From CAZNAQ01 sp964585585 (lineage in GTDB: Bacteria > Patescibacteriota > Patescibacteriia > Patescibacteriales > JAGXOH01), in the NCBI GenBank assembly GCA_964585585.1, contig CAZPEL010000007.1, positions 1 to 28,292 of the forward strand: 28,292 nt of DNA, written 5' to 3'. This document shows positions 6,620 to 15,290 of the stretch, in pieces (within the stretch, counting starts at the first letter, position 1; every line of letters begins with the position of its first letter). The notes below the pieces were generated by a model. That model made no database searches. It saw only the letters and a list, made by a program, of their open reading frames with translations, and was not told the origin of the DNA. A program made the position numbers and the translations under genes.

Positions 6620-9600
6620 TTATTTTATTTCATTCAAAGTTCTGCTGCCCTCTTTTTTGCTCATACCCTCTAAGGGAAACTTAACATGGAAAGTGGTGCC
6701 TTGATCTTTTTCGGATTTAAACCAAATTTCGCCGCCGGCCTGGTTTGTTATGGATTTGACTATATACAACCCCAAGCCGTTGCCCTCGGCATCCTTTTCC
6801 TTTACATTATCAGCTCGGAACATTTTAGTAAATATTTTATCGTGTTGTTCCTTGGGGATGCCATAACCGGTGTCGGATACTTCTATCTTGAGATAATTTT
6901 TCAACTTCTTGAGTTTCAAACCGACCTTGCCCTTTTCCGGAGTATATTTAACCGCATTGGACAAAAGATTCTGGAAAACTATCCTTACCAATTTGGGGTC
7001 GGCCTGTATCTTGGGAATATTCCGGCCAAAATTGGTGTCCACTTGTAATTTCTTTTTTTCTATCGAGGGCTTAAGCTCTTTTAAAACGCTTTGAGCTATC
7101 TCGGAAAAATCAAGCGGTTTCGGGTCCACTGCCAATTTACCCAATTCGATACGGGAAACATTCAACAAGGCGTTGACCAAATTGACCATTCTCTGGTTGC
7201 CTTTATAGATCTCTTTTAAAAATTGCATCTGTTCCTCGTTCAATTTGCCGGCATCCCCGTCCAAAAGCATCTCGGCATACCAATTGATGCTGGACAAAGG
7301 GGTGCGAAGCTGGTGCGAAGCCAGGGAAACGAATTCGGTCTTGGCCTTGTCGATCTGCCTTTCCTTGGTCACATCCCTAAAAACCACCACACAACCCAGG
7401 ATATTGCCGTCCTTGTCCTTTAGGGGCGCGGCGCTGTCAGCTACGGGAATCCGGTGACCGTTCTTGGTTATAAGGACAGTGTCCCGACCCATATCCTCGA
7501 CATCACCCTTCTTTATGGGTGTCTTAATAAACTCTTTTTTATCTTTTTCTTCTTTCTCATCTACGAATTTAAGTATTTGGTCATATTTCTCGCCTATCGC
7601 CTCTTTGGCCGAATAACCGGATATCTTGGCGGCCACATCATTGAAAATGGTTATCTTGTAATCCTTGTCTATTACAAACACGCCGTCGCCGATACTGTAA
7701 AGAATTGCCTCTATTTTATCCTTCTGCTGAGCCGCCTTGTCCTTCTCCTCGGACACATCTTCCAAGACATTCAAAATGGCCTTTTGTTGATTCTCCAATT
7801 CCTGTTTCTGCTCCTCGATCTCCCGGGTCTGGGCTTCTATCTTTTCGTGCATCTTTTGTCGTGACCCCTTGATCCTTTTGATAAGGGCATTAAAGGCCCG
7901 GGCCAATTGTCCGATCTCATCCCGGGAATAGTCCTCGATCCGATACTTGAAATCCTTTTCCGAGGCCCGGCTCACCTCTCTCTTCAATCTTAACAAGGGG
8001 TTGGAGATGGTATAGGAAAAAACATAACCAAAACCCCCGGCCACTAAGAAGATGACCACAAAGGCCCAAAGGTAGTAATCCCTTAACTCGTTTCTGTAAA
8101 ATCCCAGATACTCCGAAGTTTCCACTTCAGTTAAAAGACACCAATTCATAGCCGGAACATGGGCGTAAGTGCCGAGAACATTCCTGCCCTGGTAATTACT
8201 AAAAACCCCGAAAAAATGATTCGGATCTTCGATCTCTTCTATATTCTGTTTTTGGGCGAAACATTTTTCCGTGTTCAAGGTGTTCACTTTTTCCCGCAAA
8301 AAAACACCTTCTTTAAACCGGGAAGGGGTTATCATATAGCTATCCTCATTAACCAGATAAACCTCGCCGGTTTCGCCCAGGCCGGTCCTGTCCACCGCGA
8401 TCTTGTTCAACTCCCGAGTATTTATCAGACCCACTACCACCCCCAACCATCTGTCGGAGTCAGCTGCTCGAATGGGACTGGAAACGGCCAGGGAGTGCTT
8501 GCCGGTGGCATCAGAGTGATAGGCGTCCTTGATGTAGGTATCGAATCGGCCTTCCAAATAATAATCCCGCCGGGAATGGTCCTGACCCCTAAGTTCGGAT
8601 AAGGTGGCATCCACCACCACGCCTCGCTTGTTTAAAATAAATACCCGATAAAAATTCTCGTATAAATTCTGCTGCCGGGAAACACTTCCTTGGAGGCATT
8701 GGGACTCCAGGGGTCGGGAAGAAGTCGCCCTTCCCCGCAATTTGGATCTTATTTCCGAATTATTGGCCAAATACTCGATCTTTTGCCTTTGATCCTTTAA
8801 GAAATGATCGATCCTGACTCCTCTTTCCTTGGTTGTGGCCTTTAGTTGCTGGCTTAATTGGGTCTTTAAAAAATCATTTATAACCTGATAAAAGACCGAA
8901 GCTCCGGCCACTCCGGCAATAAAAGCGACTACTACAAAAGAAAAGGTCAGTCTGGTCTTTATGGAATATCTCTTGGTGATTCCCCCGTAAGCTCCGTACC
9001 TATGAATGGAATAATAAAGAAAAAAGACCAAAGCCACTCCGGACAGGTTGGCTATTCTGGGAGTGCGAACGCTTAACAAAGGTAGGAATAAATTGGTAAA
9101 AATACCGATCGTTATCGGGAAGAACAAGCCCACCAAAATATAACCCAACTGGGATTTTTTGGCCCCGCGGGAGGATCTTAAAAAATGATAAAGGGTAAAA
9201 ACAATGGCCAAAAACAAAGGGGCGGATATAATAAGAATAACCAAGAGGAATTCCTCCCCGGTAACATAACCTATCTCCCAGATCTTTCTGTTGGGTAAAA
9301 TATTTTTAACCACGGCCGGTGTTAGAACCATTAAATAGAAAAAAAGAGCATAAACGGGAAGGGCCGCTCCGAGCAGCCAATAATAAAGCTTTTCAAAAAC
9401 AACGGCCAATACGGCCCATAGGGTCAGAAAAGTAACTACGGAGGCGACAAAAAAACTCAGGCGCCACAAAATCAAGCTCACTCCGGAACTCCAAAGCTCC
9501 CAAGGAGCGGCTATCTCCAGGACCATCCAAAGCAAGACCATTAAAGAAAGCACTAAAAAGGCCTTTATCGCCGATTTTTTCTGCGGTTGTTTCAGGAAAA

Positions 9601-9667
9601 ACAAAATAAAAAAGATCATTGCTATAACCGCCACTCCGTAAAGAGTTGTCAAGATTATATTGATCAT
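6620..9667 (-). CDS. Multi-domain sensor histidine kinase (7TM-Cache-HAMP-PAS-HisKA-HATPase)
   Basis: A 1015-residue membrane sensor kinase. Seven hydrophobic helices (~3-220) resemble the HisK N-terminal 7TM module. An eighth helix (~236-257) leads into an extracytoplasmic Cache-type domain (~263-525; RRDYYLEG and HSLAVSSPI are typical). Then come a ninth helix (~530-550), HAMP (ISNPLLRLKREV...DEIGQLARAFNAL), a Glu/Gln coiled coil and a PAS domain (~652-770). The kinase core follows: H box SLASHQLRTPLSS with His785, N box LLSNAVKYTP, G1 DTGYGIP, G2 GNGLGLYIVK. Having both a 7TM module and a Cache domain suggests two inputs. Its start overlaps the upstream Cache-HAMP gene stop (ATGA), pointing to translational coupling. 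The receiver gene follows directly. Confidence 0.95.
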   Translation of the reverse strand: MINIILTTLYGVAVIAMIFFILFFLKQPQKKSAIKAFLVLSLMVLLWMVLEIAAPWELWSSGVSLILWRLSFFVASVVTFLTLWAVLAVVFEKLYYWLLGAALPVYALFFYLMVLTPAVVKNILPNRKIWEIGYVTGEEFLLVILIISAPLFLAIVFTLYHFLRSSRGAKKSQLGYILVGLFFPITIGIFTNLFLPLLSVRTPRIANLSGVALVFFLYYSIHRYGAYGGITKRYSIKTRLTFSFVVVAFIAGVAGASVFYQVINDFLKTQLSQQLKATTKERGVRIDHFLKDQRQKIEYLANNSEIRSKLRGRATSSRPLESQCLQGSVSRQQNLYENFYRVFILNKRGVVVDATLSELRGQDHSRRDYYLEGRFDTYIKDAYHSDATGKHSLAVSSPIRAADSDRWLGVVVGLINTRELNKIAVDRTGLGETGEVYLVNEDSYMITPSRFKEGVFLREKVNTLNTEKCFAQKQNIEEIEDPNHFFGVFSNYQGRNVLGTYAHVPAMNWCLLTEVETSEYLGFYRNELRDYYLWAFVVIFLVAGGFGYVFSYTISNPLLRLKREVSRASEKDFKYRIEDYSRDEIGQLARAFNALIKRIKGSRQKMHEKIEAQTREIEEQKQELENQQKAILNVLEDVSEEKDKAAQQKDKIEAILYSIGDGVFVIDKDYKITIFNDVAAKISGYSAKEAIGEKYDQILKFVDEKEEKDKKEFIKTPIKKGDVEDMGRDTVLITKNGHRIPVADSAAPLKDKDGNILGCVVVFRDVTKERQIDKAKTEFVSLASHQLRTPLSSINWYAEMLLDGDAGKLNEEQMQFLKEIYKGNQRMVNLVNALLNVSRIELGKLAVDPKPLDFSEIAQSVLKELKPSIEKKKLQVDTNFGRNIPKIQADPKLVRIVFQNLLSNAVKYTPEKGKVGLKLKKLKNYLKIEVSDTGYGIPKEQHDKIFTKMFRADNVKEKDAEGNGLGLYIVKSITNQAGGEIWFKSEKDQGTTFHVKFPLEGMSKKEGSRTLNEIK

Positions 9668-10953
9668 TTTTTCTTTTTATTTTTTAGCCGCTTTTTTAAT
9701 TCCTGATTTTCCTCTTTTAATTCCTTCATTTTAAGCTCTCGGCCCATCATGGTTTTATTTATCTTCCTCAATCTCTTCGTGCTCTCGTTGACCTTCTGCT
9801 CCACATTTTTCTTTTCCCAGGCCAGAGTGGTGGTCAATTTGTTGAAAGAATTGGCCAAATATTCCCACTCATCTCCGGTATTAATGTCTATATTAATTTC
9901 ATAGTCGCCCTCATTGACCTCCTTTATGGCCCTTTCAAGCTGATACAAGGGTTTTAAGAACCACCAAACCAATAAATAGATAATAAACACCGACAGCATG
10001 GCCGAAAACAGGACAAAACCGGCCAAAGCAAAAGAAATATTATATACATAATCAAAAACCCGCCGGGTTCCCGCCTCGAGGATCAAGGTATAAGGGGTGT
10101 TTTCTATATTGTTTATTTCCAAAAGTTTCTGTTCTCCGGTTTTCTTATCTCGGATATCCAAACTTCCGGAAGTATTTAATCTACGCAAAGCCCGTTCATA
10201 ACCCAGGGAGGAAATGGTAATACCGGAAAAACGATCCTTTATCTCCTGTTGCTCCTCCTTGTTGAGATTCAACTCCCCTAAGCTCTTATACCTCTTTTCG
10301 GGGCTAGTGGCGGCTATGATCACCCCGGTTTTATCCACAAACATAAATTCAAAAGCGCCGACACCGTTCTTGTCCCGACCATTTTTCGGCCGGATCACTT
10401 CGGCCACCACTCCGGGTTTCAATTTACTGACCACCACTCCCGCCACCTGGTCTCCGGCCCGGATCGGATGAGAAAAATAATACCCTGCTTCTTTGCTGGT
10501 TTGCCCCACCGCCATATACAACCCCGGCTCCCCCCGCAGGGCGGATTGAAAATAAGGACGGAAGCCGTAATTTTTTCCGGTGAAATCGGGATTAGTGGAA
10601 ACCAGGGTCTCGCCGATGGAATCCATTAAATAGATAGCGGAAAACTTGCTTTCCAGATGATATTTTTTTAATACATCCAATACTTCCGCATCCCCCGGCG
10701 TGGTGGTGGCTCGGATCAGATACTCCCTTAGTTCGGGCTGCTCCGCCATATGGGCAACGAATTGTCTCTGATCCTGAAAAAATCTCTCCACCTCATAGTT
10801 GGATCGAAGAGCTATCTGAGCTAAGTCTCTTTTTTCATAATCAATGAATTGATTCCGGGATACAAAAAATATGGTCACGGTGGCCAACACCCCTACCACA
10901 AGAACCACACCGGAAATGGACAGAGCTATCTTGTTCTTGATTGACATCCTCAT
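9664..10953 (-). CDS. Cache-HAMP membrane sensor without kinase or methyl-accepting output
   Basis: A 429-residue protein. Helix 1 (~10-30) is followed by an extracytoplasmic dCache-like domain (~35-300) with FRPYFQSALRGEPGLYMAVG and GYYFSHPIRAG, the usual ligand-pocket strands of dCache_1. Helix 2 (~305-335) and a HAMP domain (KPLYQLERAIKEVNEGDYEI) come next, then a coiled coil ending in GRELKMKELKEENQELKK. There is no HisKA, GGDEF or MCP signalling domain. The first ~80 residues after helix 1 resemble the matching part of the next kinase (FxxDQRQ...), so the two Cache modules may be duplicates. Its stop overlaps the kinase start by 4 bp. I infer that it passes signals to the kinase by direct contact. 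Start ATG 10953; ATG 10947 is equally possible. Confidence 0.88.
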   Translation of the reverse strand: MRMSIKNKIALSISGVVLVVGVLATVTIFFVSRNQFIDYEKRDLAQIALRSNYEVERFFQDQRQFVAHMAEQPELREYLIRATTTPGDAEVLDVLKKYHLESKFSAIYLMDSIGETLVSTNPDFTGKNYGFRPYFQSALRGEPGLYMAVGQTSKEAGYYFSHPIRAGDQVAGVVVSKLKPGVVAEVIRPKNGRDKNGVGAFEFMFVDKTGVIIAATSPEKRYKSLGELNLNKEEQQEIKDRFSGITISSLGYERALRRLNTSGSLDIRDKKTGEQKLLEINNIENTPYTLILEAGTRRVFDYVYNISFALAGFVLFSAMLSVFIIYLLVWWFLKPLYQLERAIKEVNEGDYEINIDINTGDEWEYLANSFNKLTTTLAWEKKNVEQKVNESTKRLRKINKTMMGRELKMKELKEENQELKKRLKNKKKK

Positions 10954-11011
10954 AATACAGCTTTTAGGTGTTAGTTTTAGCTTAATGGATTAACTGTTTT
11001 GTTTTTCGTGT

Positions 11012-12298
11012 TTATTTTTTTTCGCTTAATTTTTGCTTTAACTCCTTGATCTCGTTTTTAAGCTCGATCATTTTCAGCTCCCGGCCGGTTAAAAGCTTGT
11101 TGATCTTTTCCATCTCCTCGATCTTTTCCTGTAATTCCTTTTCTTTTTTCTTTTTTTCGGTAATATCAATAAAACTCTCGATACCGCCTATCTTCCCACC
11201 CCTGGCATCCCGCAAGTAATCCACATTCTTGGAAACCGTCCTTTTTTCTCCTTTTTTGGTCTTGATGGTGCATTCCTTGCCCATGATCGGCTTTTTTACC
11301 TTTTGGGACCACAGGCCGCATTCATTTTGACAGGGAAGCAAGGAAAACTTGGTGCATTTCTGGCCGATCATCTCCTTTTTGGAGAAACCGGTCATTCTTT
11401 TCGCCGCCTGGTTCCAGGTCAAGATCTTATTGTCCTCGTCCACAGTAAAAATAGCACTGGGTACGAACTCGACAATGGTCTGCATTTTGTTCTTGGTTCT
11501 TTTTAGTTCTTTCTTCTCCTGCCTCTCCTTGGTCACATCCCGATAAACATTGACCACTTCCCCGGTGGTGGCCAAACGAAAAACATAATTTTCCCGCCAC
11601 TCCTTGATCTCGCCATTTTTTCGGGAAATAACCGGAAAACCCTGGGGGTTGCCGGTCCGATGCACATTCTTAATGGCTCCGTAAAGTCCGGTTTTTTTGA
11701 TACGGGGAAAAGTTTGCAGAACACTCTCGTTCAACACTTGATCCTTTTTTACTTCCTCCAATCTCTCCGCCGCCCGGTTCATATCCTTGATAACAAAATA
11801 TTGCCCCTTGTTCCGGGGTTGATAAATAACCACCCCGCTTTTGATATTATTAAAAAGCTCCCGGAATTTTTCTTCATTTTCCCGGGATTCTTGTTCTTTT
11901 TCCTTTCTTTTGGATATATCCCGGGCCACGCTTAAAACCGCCTTTTGCCCCCGAAAATCTATAACTTTACTGTTGAGTTCTACCGGAATGTGTTTTCCTT
12001 TTTTGGTCACATGCTCGGTTTCAAAAAAAGTAGAGTCCTTTTTCTGCAGCTCTTTTATTCTTTCTTTGACCTTATCGGCATACTCCGGAGCATCTATTTT
12101 CATGGGCGACATATTCAAAAGCTCTTCCTTTTTGTAGCCCAACCTCCGGTAAGCCGTTTTGTTCACCTCTAAAAAGTTGCCTTCCAGATCATGAATAAAA
12201 ACAGCGTCTTCGAAGCTGTTGAACAAAGTTCGGAAAAGATCATTTGCCTTTCCGCTTTTTGGTCCCGGGTTTTTTTTGTCCTCCTTTTTTGGGGGCAT
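11012..12298 (-). CDS. Soluble triple-PAS sensory protein
   Basis: A 428-residue cytoplasmic protein with three PAS domains at about 20-140, 145-265 and 270-390. PAS1 and PAS3 end with the DIS/DITxKKxxE linker typical of PAS-PAC repeats; PAS2 ends in DVTKERQ. PAS3 contains a Cys-rich stretch from ~320 (C-x8-C-x3-C, then a Cys in GKECTIK) that could bind metal, an iron-sulfur centre or heme, or form a redox switch. The C-terminal coiled coil includes GRELKMIELKNEIKELKQ, nearly the same as the end of the neighbouring Cache-HAMP protein. That segment normally lies before a HisKA domain, so both proteins look like sensor halves lacking the kinase part. It is probably the first gene of the sensory block. 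Confidence 0.88.
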   Translation of the reverse strand: MPPKKEDKKNPGPKSGKANDLFRTLFNSFEDAVFIHDLEGNFLEVNKTAYRRLGYKKEELLNMSPMKIDAPEYADKVKERIKELQKKDSTFFETEHVTKKGKHIPVELNSKVIDFRGQKAVLSVARDISKRKEKEQESRENEEKFRELFNNIKSGVVIYQPRNKGQYFVIKDMNRAAERLEEVKKDQVLNESVLQTFPRIKKTGLYGAIKNVHRTGNPQGFPVISRKNGEIKEWRENYVFRLATTGEVVNVYRDVTKERQEKKELKRTKNKMQTIVEFVPSAIFTVDEDNKILTWNQAAKRMTGFSKKEMIGQKCTKFSLLPCQNECGLWSQKVKKPIMGKECTIKTKKGEKRTVSKNVDYLRDARGGKIGGIESFIDITEKKKKEKELQEKIEEMEKINKLLTGRELKMIELKNEIKELKQKLSEKK

Positions 12299-12382
12299 GG
12301 GGCTTAAAGATTAAAATAAGATCCTGGATGGATAAAGATTTTCGGTGCGGCATATCCTTTTTAAAAAATTTTCTATAAACAA

Positions 12383-12420
12383 CACGGTTCCGCTCCTCCG
12401 GAAAAGGAGAAGCGGAACCG
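12383..12420 (-). terminator. Rho-independent terminator of the pilin gene
   Basis: A strong hairpin: CGGTTCCGCT (12385-12394) pairs with AGCGGAACCG (12411-12420), and an inner CTCC/GGAG extends it. On the minus strand it is followed by TGTTGTTTATAG. It lies 20 bp after the pilin stop and separates the pilin from the sensory block. Confidence 0.8.
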
Positions 12421-12439
12421 CGGAAATTTCAGGACCGAA

Positions 12440-12928
12440 TTAGTTGGAAACCTTTATCTCTCCGGTTCCTTCCGGGCTGCAGGCCCCCACTTCCACTAAA
12501 CCGGTGTCTCGTCTGATGATGTAATAGCCGGTTTCTTCGGCAGTGCCATCACTCGGGTCAACCGGGACAGAGCCCAGATAACCTTCATCCACCAGGCCGC
12601 CCAGATCGACACAATCATCCTGAGTGGTGGTAGGAGCGGAACTACAGGTAGCACCGGAATCGCAACCTCCGATAACATAAGCGGCGTTAGCATCTAAATC
12701 TTCAATCTCGGTTAAATAATCTCCGCCATTATCCACTTGGTCGGTCTTAATAGCGCTGACCACAGCGGAAACATCAGACCACCTTTGGGAGTCACGAGAA
12801 TCCTGGAACCGGCTCAAAGGATCCAGAGCCACGAACACAACAGCGGCCAAGATGGCAATGATCGCGATCACGATCAAAAGTTCGATCAAGGTAAAACCGC
12901 TTTGTCCTTTGGATTTACTTGTAAACAT
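12440..12928 (-). CDS. Type IV pilin, probable major subunit
   Basis: A 162-residue prepilin with a short basic leader and class III cleavage site G11/F12 in SGFTLIELLIVIAIIAILAA. Glu5 of the mature form is at residue 16. The long hydrophobic N-terminal helix packs in the pilus core. The C-terminal domain is small and acidic, with several Cys (GGCDSGATC, DDC, GACS) that may form disulfides, and a GYYIIRRDTGLVEVGAC strand like that seen in other minor-phylum pilins. It has its own extended -10 promoter and a strong terminator, unlike the pseudopilins upstream, which fits an abundant product. The prepilin peptidase is not in the window. Confidence 0.93.
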   Translation of the reverse strand: MFTSKSKGQSGFTLIELLIVIAIIAILAAVVFVALDPLSRFQDSRDSQRWSDVSAVVSAIKTDQVDNGGDYLTEIEDLDANAAYVIGGCDSGATCSSAPTTTQDDCVDLGGLVDEGYLGSVPVDPSDGTAEETGYYIIRRDTGLVEVGACSPEGTGEIKVSN

Positions 12929-13016
12929 TTGCTAAACGAACCATTGAATTTTTTTCTCTCAAAAAAACCAATGATTTTTAATTATAATTTAAAATTGTAA
13001 AAAAATCTTTTGTTTT

Positions 13017-13025
13017 ATTATAACA
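13017..13025 (-). promoter_or_regulatory. Extended -10 promoter of the pilin gene
   Basis: On the minus strand TGTTATAAT, an extended -10 element. The -35 region is weak (TTTTGG 18 bp upstream). Predicted transcription starts near 13010, leaving an A/T-rich leader of about 80 nt. The same TGnTATAAT form is found before the pilB operon and the ligase gene. Confidence 0.6.
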
Positions 13026-13061
13026 TAAAAGCCCTTAAGCCCAAAATACTTCTTCCGAACT

Positions 13062-14765
13062 CTATGGGGTTGATATCCGGGCCTGCACTAAAATATTATA
13101 GATATCCGGATCATTCGTGGCTTGCACCTTCTTTTTTTCAACGGAATTAAAAATGAATTTATCACTAAAATCCTTGTCCTTTATCTTTTGGGTTAATACT
13201 TGGCTCAAACCGTCTTCAGAATAGATCAGCCACTCAAAAACGAGTTGCCCGGACCGACTACTTGTGGAAGTTGTGGCCCTGGAAGTTGTAGCCGCTTCTC
13301 CGGACCAAGGAGAAGTGACTTTCAGGGGTTGGGGCCACAAAACCTCACCCGAACTCACTTTGTAATTGACCTTTTTCTTGGCTTCTTGCCTGTCCTTATC
13401 CCTATCACCGCTTTCCGATACCGATATTTCCACAGTCCGGGCCCGAACCCGGTCCTCGGCATATACTTCCGGATCAACGGCCAAAGGTATTTCCAGATCC
13501 AAACTACGGACGGTCTTATATTTCTCAATAGCTCCGCTGGGACCTTGGCGCGCGCTTTCTTTTTCCTGTTGGCGAAAGATATAAGCGCCGAACACACCCA
13601 GGATACCGACCAAGATAACAGCCGTAAAAATAAGGATCTTTTTCTTAAGGTCTTTCTTGTCTTCCCGACTTCCTTCTTCTTGCTCCAAGAGATCATCAAT
13701 ATCAAAATTGTTTTTCTTACCCACCAAGGGAATTCTCAAATCCTGGTCATATTCCGAATTCAGATCTCCCCAGGCCAGACCCACAGCCCCCAAGTATTTC
13801 CAGGATACATTCTTGTTGTCCAGTGAAGGGCGACCGGTCTCCGCCCGAGCTCCGGTTTCCTGCTCCAGCAAGGAAACCAGGCCCTTCATTTGGCCGGACC
13901 CGCCCACTAAAATTATTTTTTCAGCGGAAATACCGAACTCCTCCTTTGTGTATTCCAAAACCTCGCTTATTTCCCGGATCAATTTGCGTACTTTGTCCTC
14001 CAGAGCCCGCCGAGGTTTTTTGTTTTTCATATTCAAACCGCCGCTCTTTTTTATTTTCTCCGCTTCTTTACGGCTGATATCACCCGCTTTGGCTATGGTA
14101 TCGGTGAATTTATTTCCGGCAATATTAATGGAGCAAGAATAAACCAAGGAATTATCCCGGAGAACGGACAAGCTGGTTTGGCCGGATCCTATGTCCACTA
14201 AAGCCACTTTGCCTTTGTTAACACCTCGTATCACCCGGGAAGAAGCCAAACAGGGAAGCTCGAAAGAGTCTATTTCCAAATTCCCTTCCCGGAAAAAATC
14301 CTGCCACTGCCGGCAAATCTCCTTATCCGTAGCCGCCAAAAATATCCAGGCCCTTTTTTGCTTTTCCTCTCCTCTTTCTTTTCTCAATATTTTGTAATTC
14401 AGCCACAAACTTTCTTTTTCCAAGGGGATACTGGAAACCGCCTCCTGATAAACCAAACTCTCTATTTCCTCTTCCCGGTTATAATCCAAGCTAAAAAAAT
14501 GGTTAAAAACTTGTTTTTCCGGCAGGGCGAAATTAACCTTGTTGGAATCTATTTCTCCGGGCTTGGAGCGGGTAAAAAGTCTGTTAAAATAAGCTTTTAA
14601 CTTTTTTTTGTCCATTATCCTCCCGTTCTTAATAACTCCGGCAGCCAAAAACACGCGGCTGTAATTCAAAAGCTCCGCCTTGGCACCGACTTTTTTCAAT
14701 TCCACCAATTCAATAGTGTGGTCGGAGACATCCAAACCGATTGATTTTTTGCCGATCAAGCCCAT
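13062..14765 (-). CDS. pilM: PilM-like pilus assembly ATPase-fold protein with added membrane helix and outer domain
   Basis: A 567-residue protein. Residues 1-~345 form the FtsA/PilM actin-like fold: KKSIGLDVSDHTIELVEL at the first phosphate loop, VALVDIGSGQTSLSVLRDN at the second, KIILVGGSGQMKGL at the adenosine motif. PilM normally links the cytoplasmic motor to PilN/PilO and is ~350 residues long and soluble. Here a Lys/Asp linker leads to a transmembrane helix (~375-397) and about 170 extracytoplasmic residues with a Ser/Thr-rich stretch and a final β-rich part. No pilN or pilO gene is seen in the window, so the extra part may replace or tether them; that is inference. It starts 9 bp after the PilX-like gene and ends the pseudopilin operon. 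Confidence 0.9.
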   Translation of the reverse strand: MGLIGKKSIGLDVSDHTIELVELKKVGAKAELLNYSRVFLAAGVIKNGRIMDKKKLKAYFNRLFTRSKPGEIDSNKVNFALPEKQVFNHFFSLDYNREEEIESLVYQEAVSSIPLEKESLWLNYKILRKERGEEKQKRAWIFLAATDKEICRQWQDFFREGNLEIDSFELPCLASSRVIRGVNKGKVALVDIGSGQTSLSVLRDNSLVYSCSINIAGNKFTDTIAKAGDISRKEAEKIKKSGGLNMKNKKPRRALEDKVRKLIREISEVLEYTKEEFGISAEKIILVGGSGQMKGLVSLLEQETGARAETGRPSLDNKNVSWKYLGAVGLAWGDLNSEYDQDLRIPLVGKKNNFDIDDLLEQEEGSREDKKDLKKKILIFTAVILVGILGVFGAYIFRQQEKESARQGPSGAIEKYKTVRSLDLEIPLAVDPEVYAEDRVRARTVEISVSESGDRDKDRQEAKKKVNYKVSSGEVLWPQPLKVTSPWSGEAATTSRATTSTSSRSGQLVFEWLIYSEDGLSQVLTQKIKDKDFSDKFIFNSVEKKKVQATNDPDIYNILVQARISTP

Positions 14766-14774
14766 AGAAATAAT

Positions 14775-15257
14775 TTAGGGAGAAACCTCCCGCCAGGAAT
14801 CCAAATAAGGAATTCCATTATCAAAAACGGCCTCGGCCTCTATTTTTTTGGTATAATCGCCGTAACTGGATTCCACTGAAACCATATAAGGATCGCCTGA
14901 TCCGCTTATATTAATTATACAAGAATACTCGCCTATTTCCAAATTGCCTCCGGAATAAGTGGGCGAACGTTTTAGCCGGATCAGGGCCTCTTCCAGACAA
15001 CTCTCCGCTCCGGCCATGGCCCCACCTCCCTGCCGGGCGGTATAACTCATATTAAGCTCTCCCAAGCCGAGCAAAGTAGCACCATAGGCCATGATCAAGG
15101 AAGCGGCTCCAATGATCAAAACAACCACCAAAGCCGTAGCGCCCCGACGGCTAGCATGAAAACATAAAAACATTAAAACATAAAAACAACCATGCCCTTC
15201 TGTTTTCATGCTTTCATGTTCTCGTGTTTTAATGTTTTCATGTTCTCGTGTTTTCAT
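14775..15257 (-). CDS. PilX-like minor pilus protein with start overrun by repeats
   Basis: A protein of up to 160 residues. The recognisable part begins at ASRRGATALVVVLIIGAASLIM, a PilX/GspK-like prepilin N-terminus, followed by AYGATLLGLGELNMSY and a small Cys-containing domain with AGAESCLEEALIRLK, which is typical of PilX. Everything before ASRRG is encoded by the 8-bp repeat array (MKTREHEN-type codons). The longest frame is given. ATG at 15173 (MFLCFHASRRG) would give a normal short leader and is the more natural start; ATG 15209 is also in frame. The native start appears lost or replaced by the repeat. It follows the PilW-like gene and precedes pilM. Confidence 0.78.
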   Translation of the reverse strand: MKTREHENIKTREHESMKTEGHGCFYVLMFLCFHASRRGATALVVVLIIGAASLIMAYGATLLGLGELNMSYTARQGGGAMAGAESCLEEALIRLKRSPTYSGGNLEIGEYSCIINISGSGDPYMVSVESSYGDYTKKIEAEAVFDNGIPYLDSWREVSP

Positions 15258-15290
15258 GCTCTAGTGTTCTCGTGTTTTAATGTTTTAATG
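15155..15290. repeat. Opposed-arm 8-bp repeat locus between the PilW-like and PilX-like genes
   Basis: The left arm (15155-15186) has units CATGAAAA, CATAAAAA, CATTAAAA, CATAAAAA. The right arm (about 15201-15290) has about ten units in the opposite orientation, such as CATGTTCT, CGTGTTTT and AATGTTTT, consensus NNTGTTYT. The locus runs from the stop codon (and last two or three codons) of the PilW-like gene to the start region of the PilX-like gene. Confidence 0.8.
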
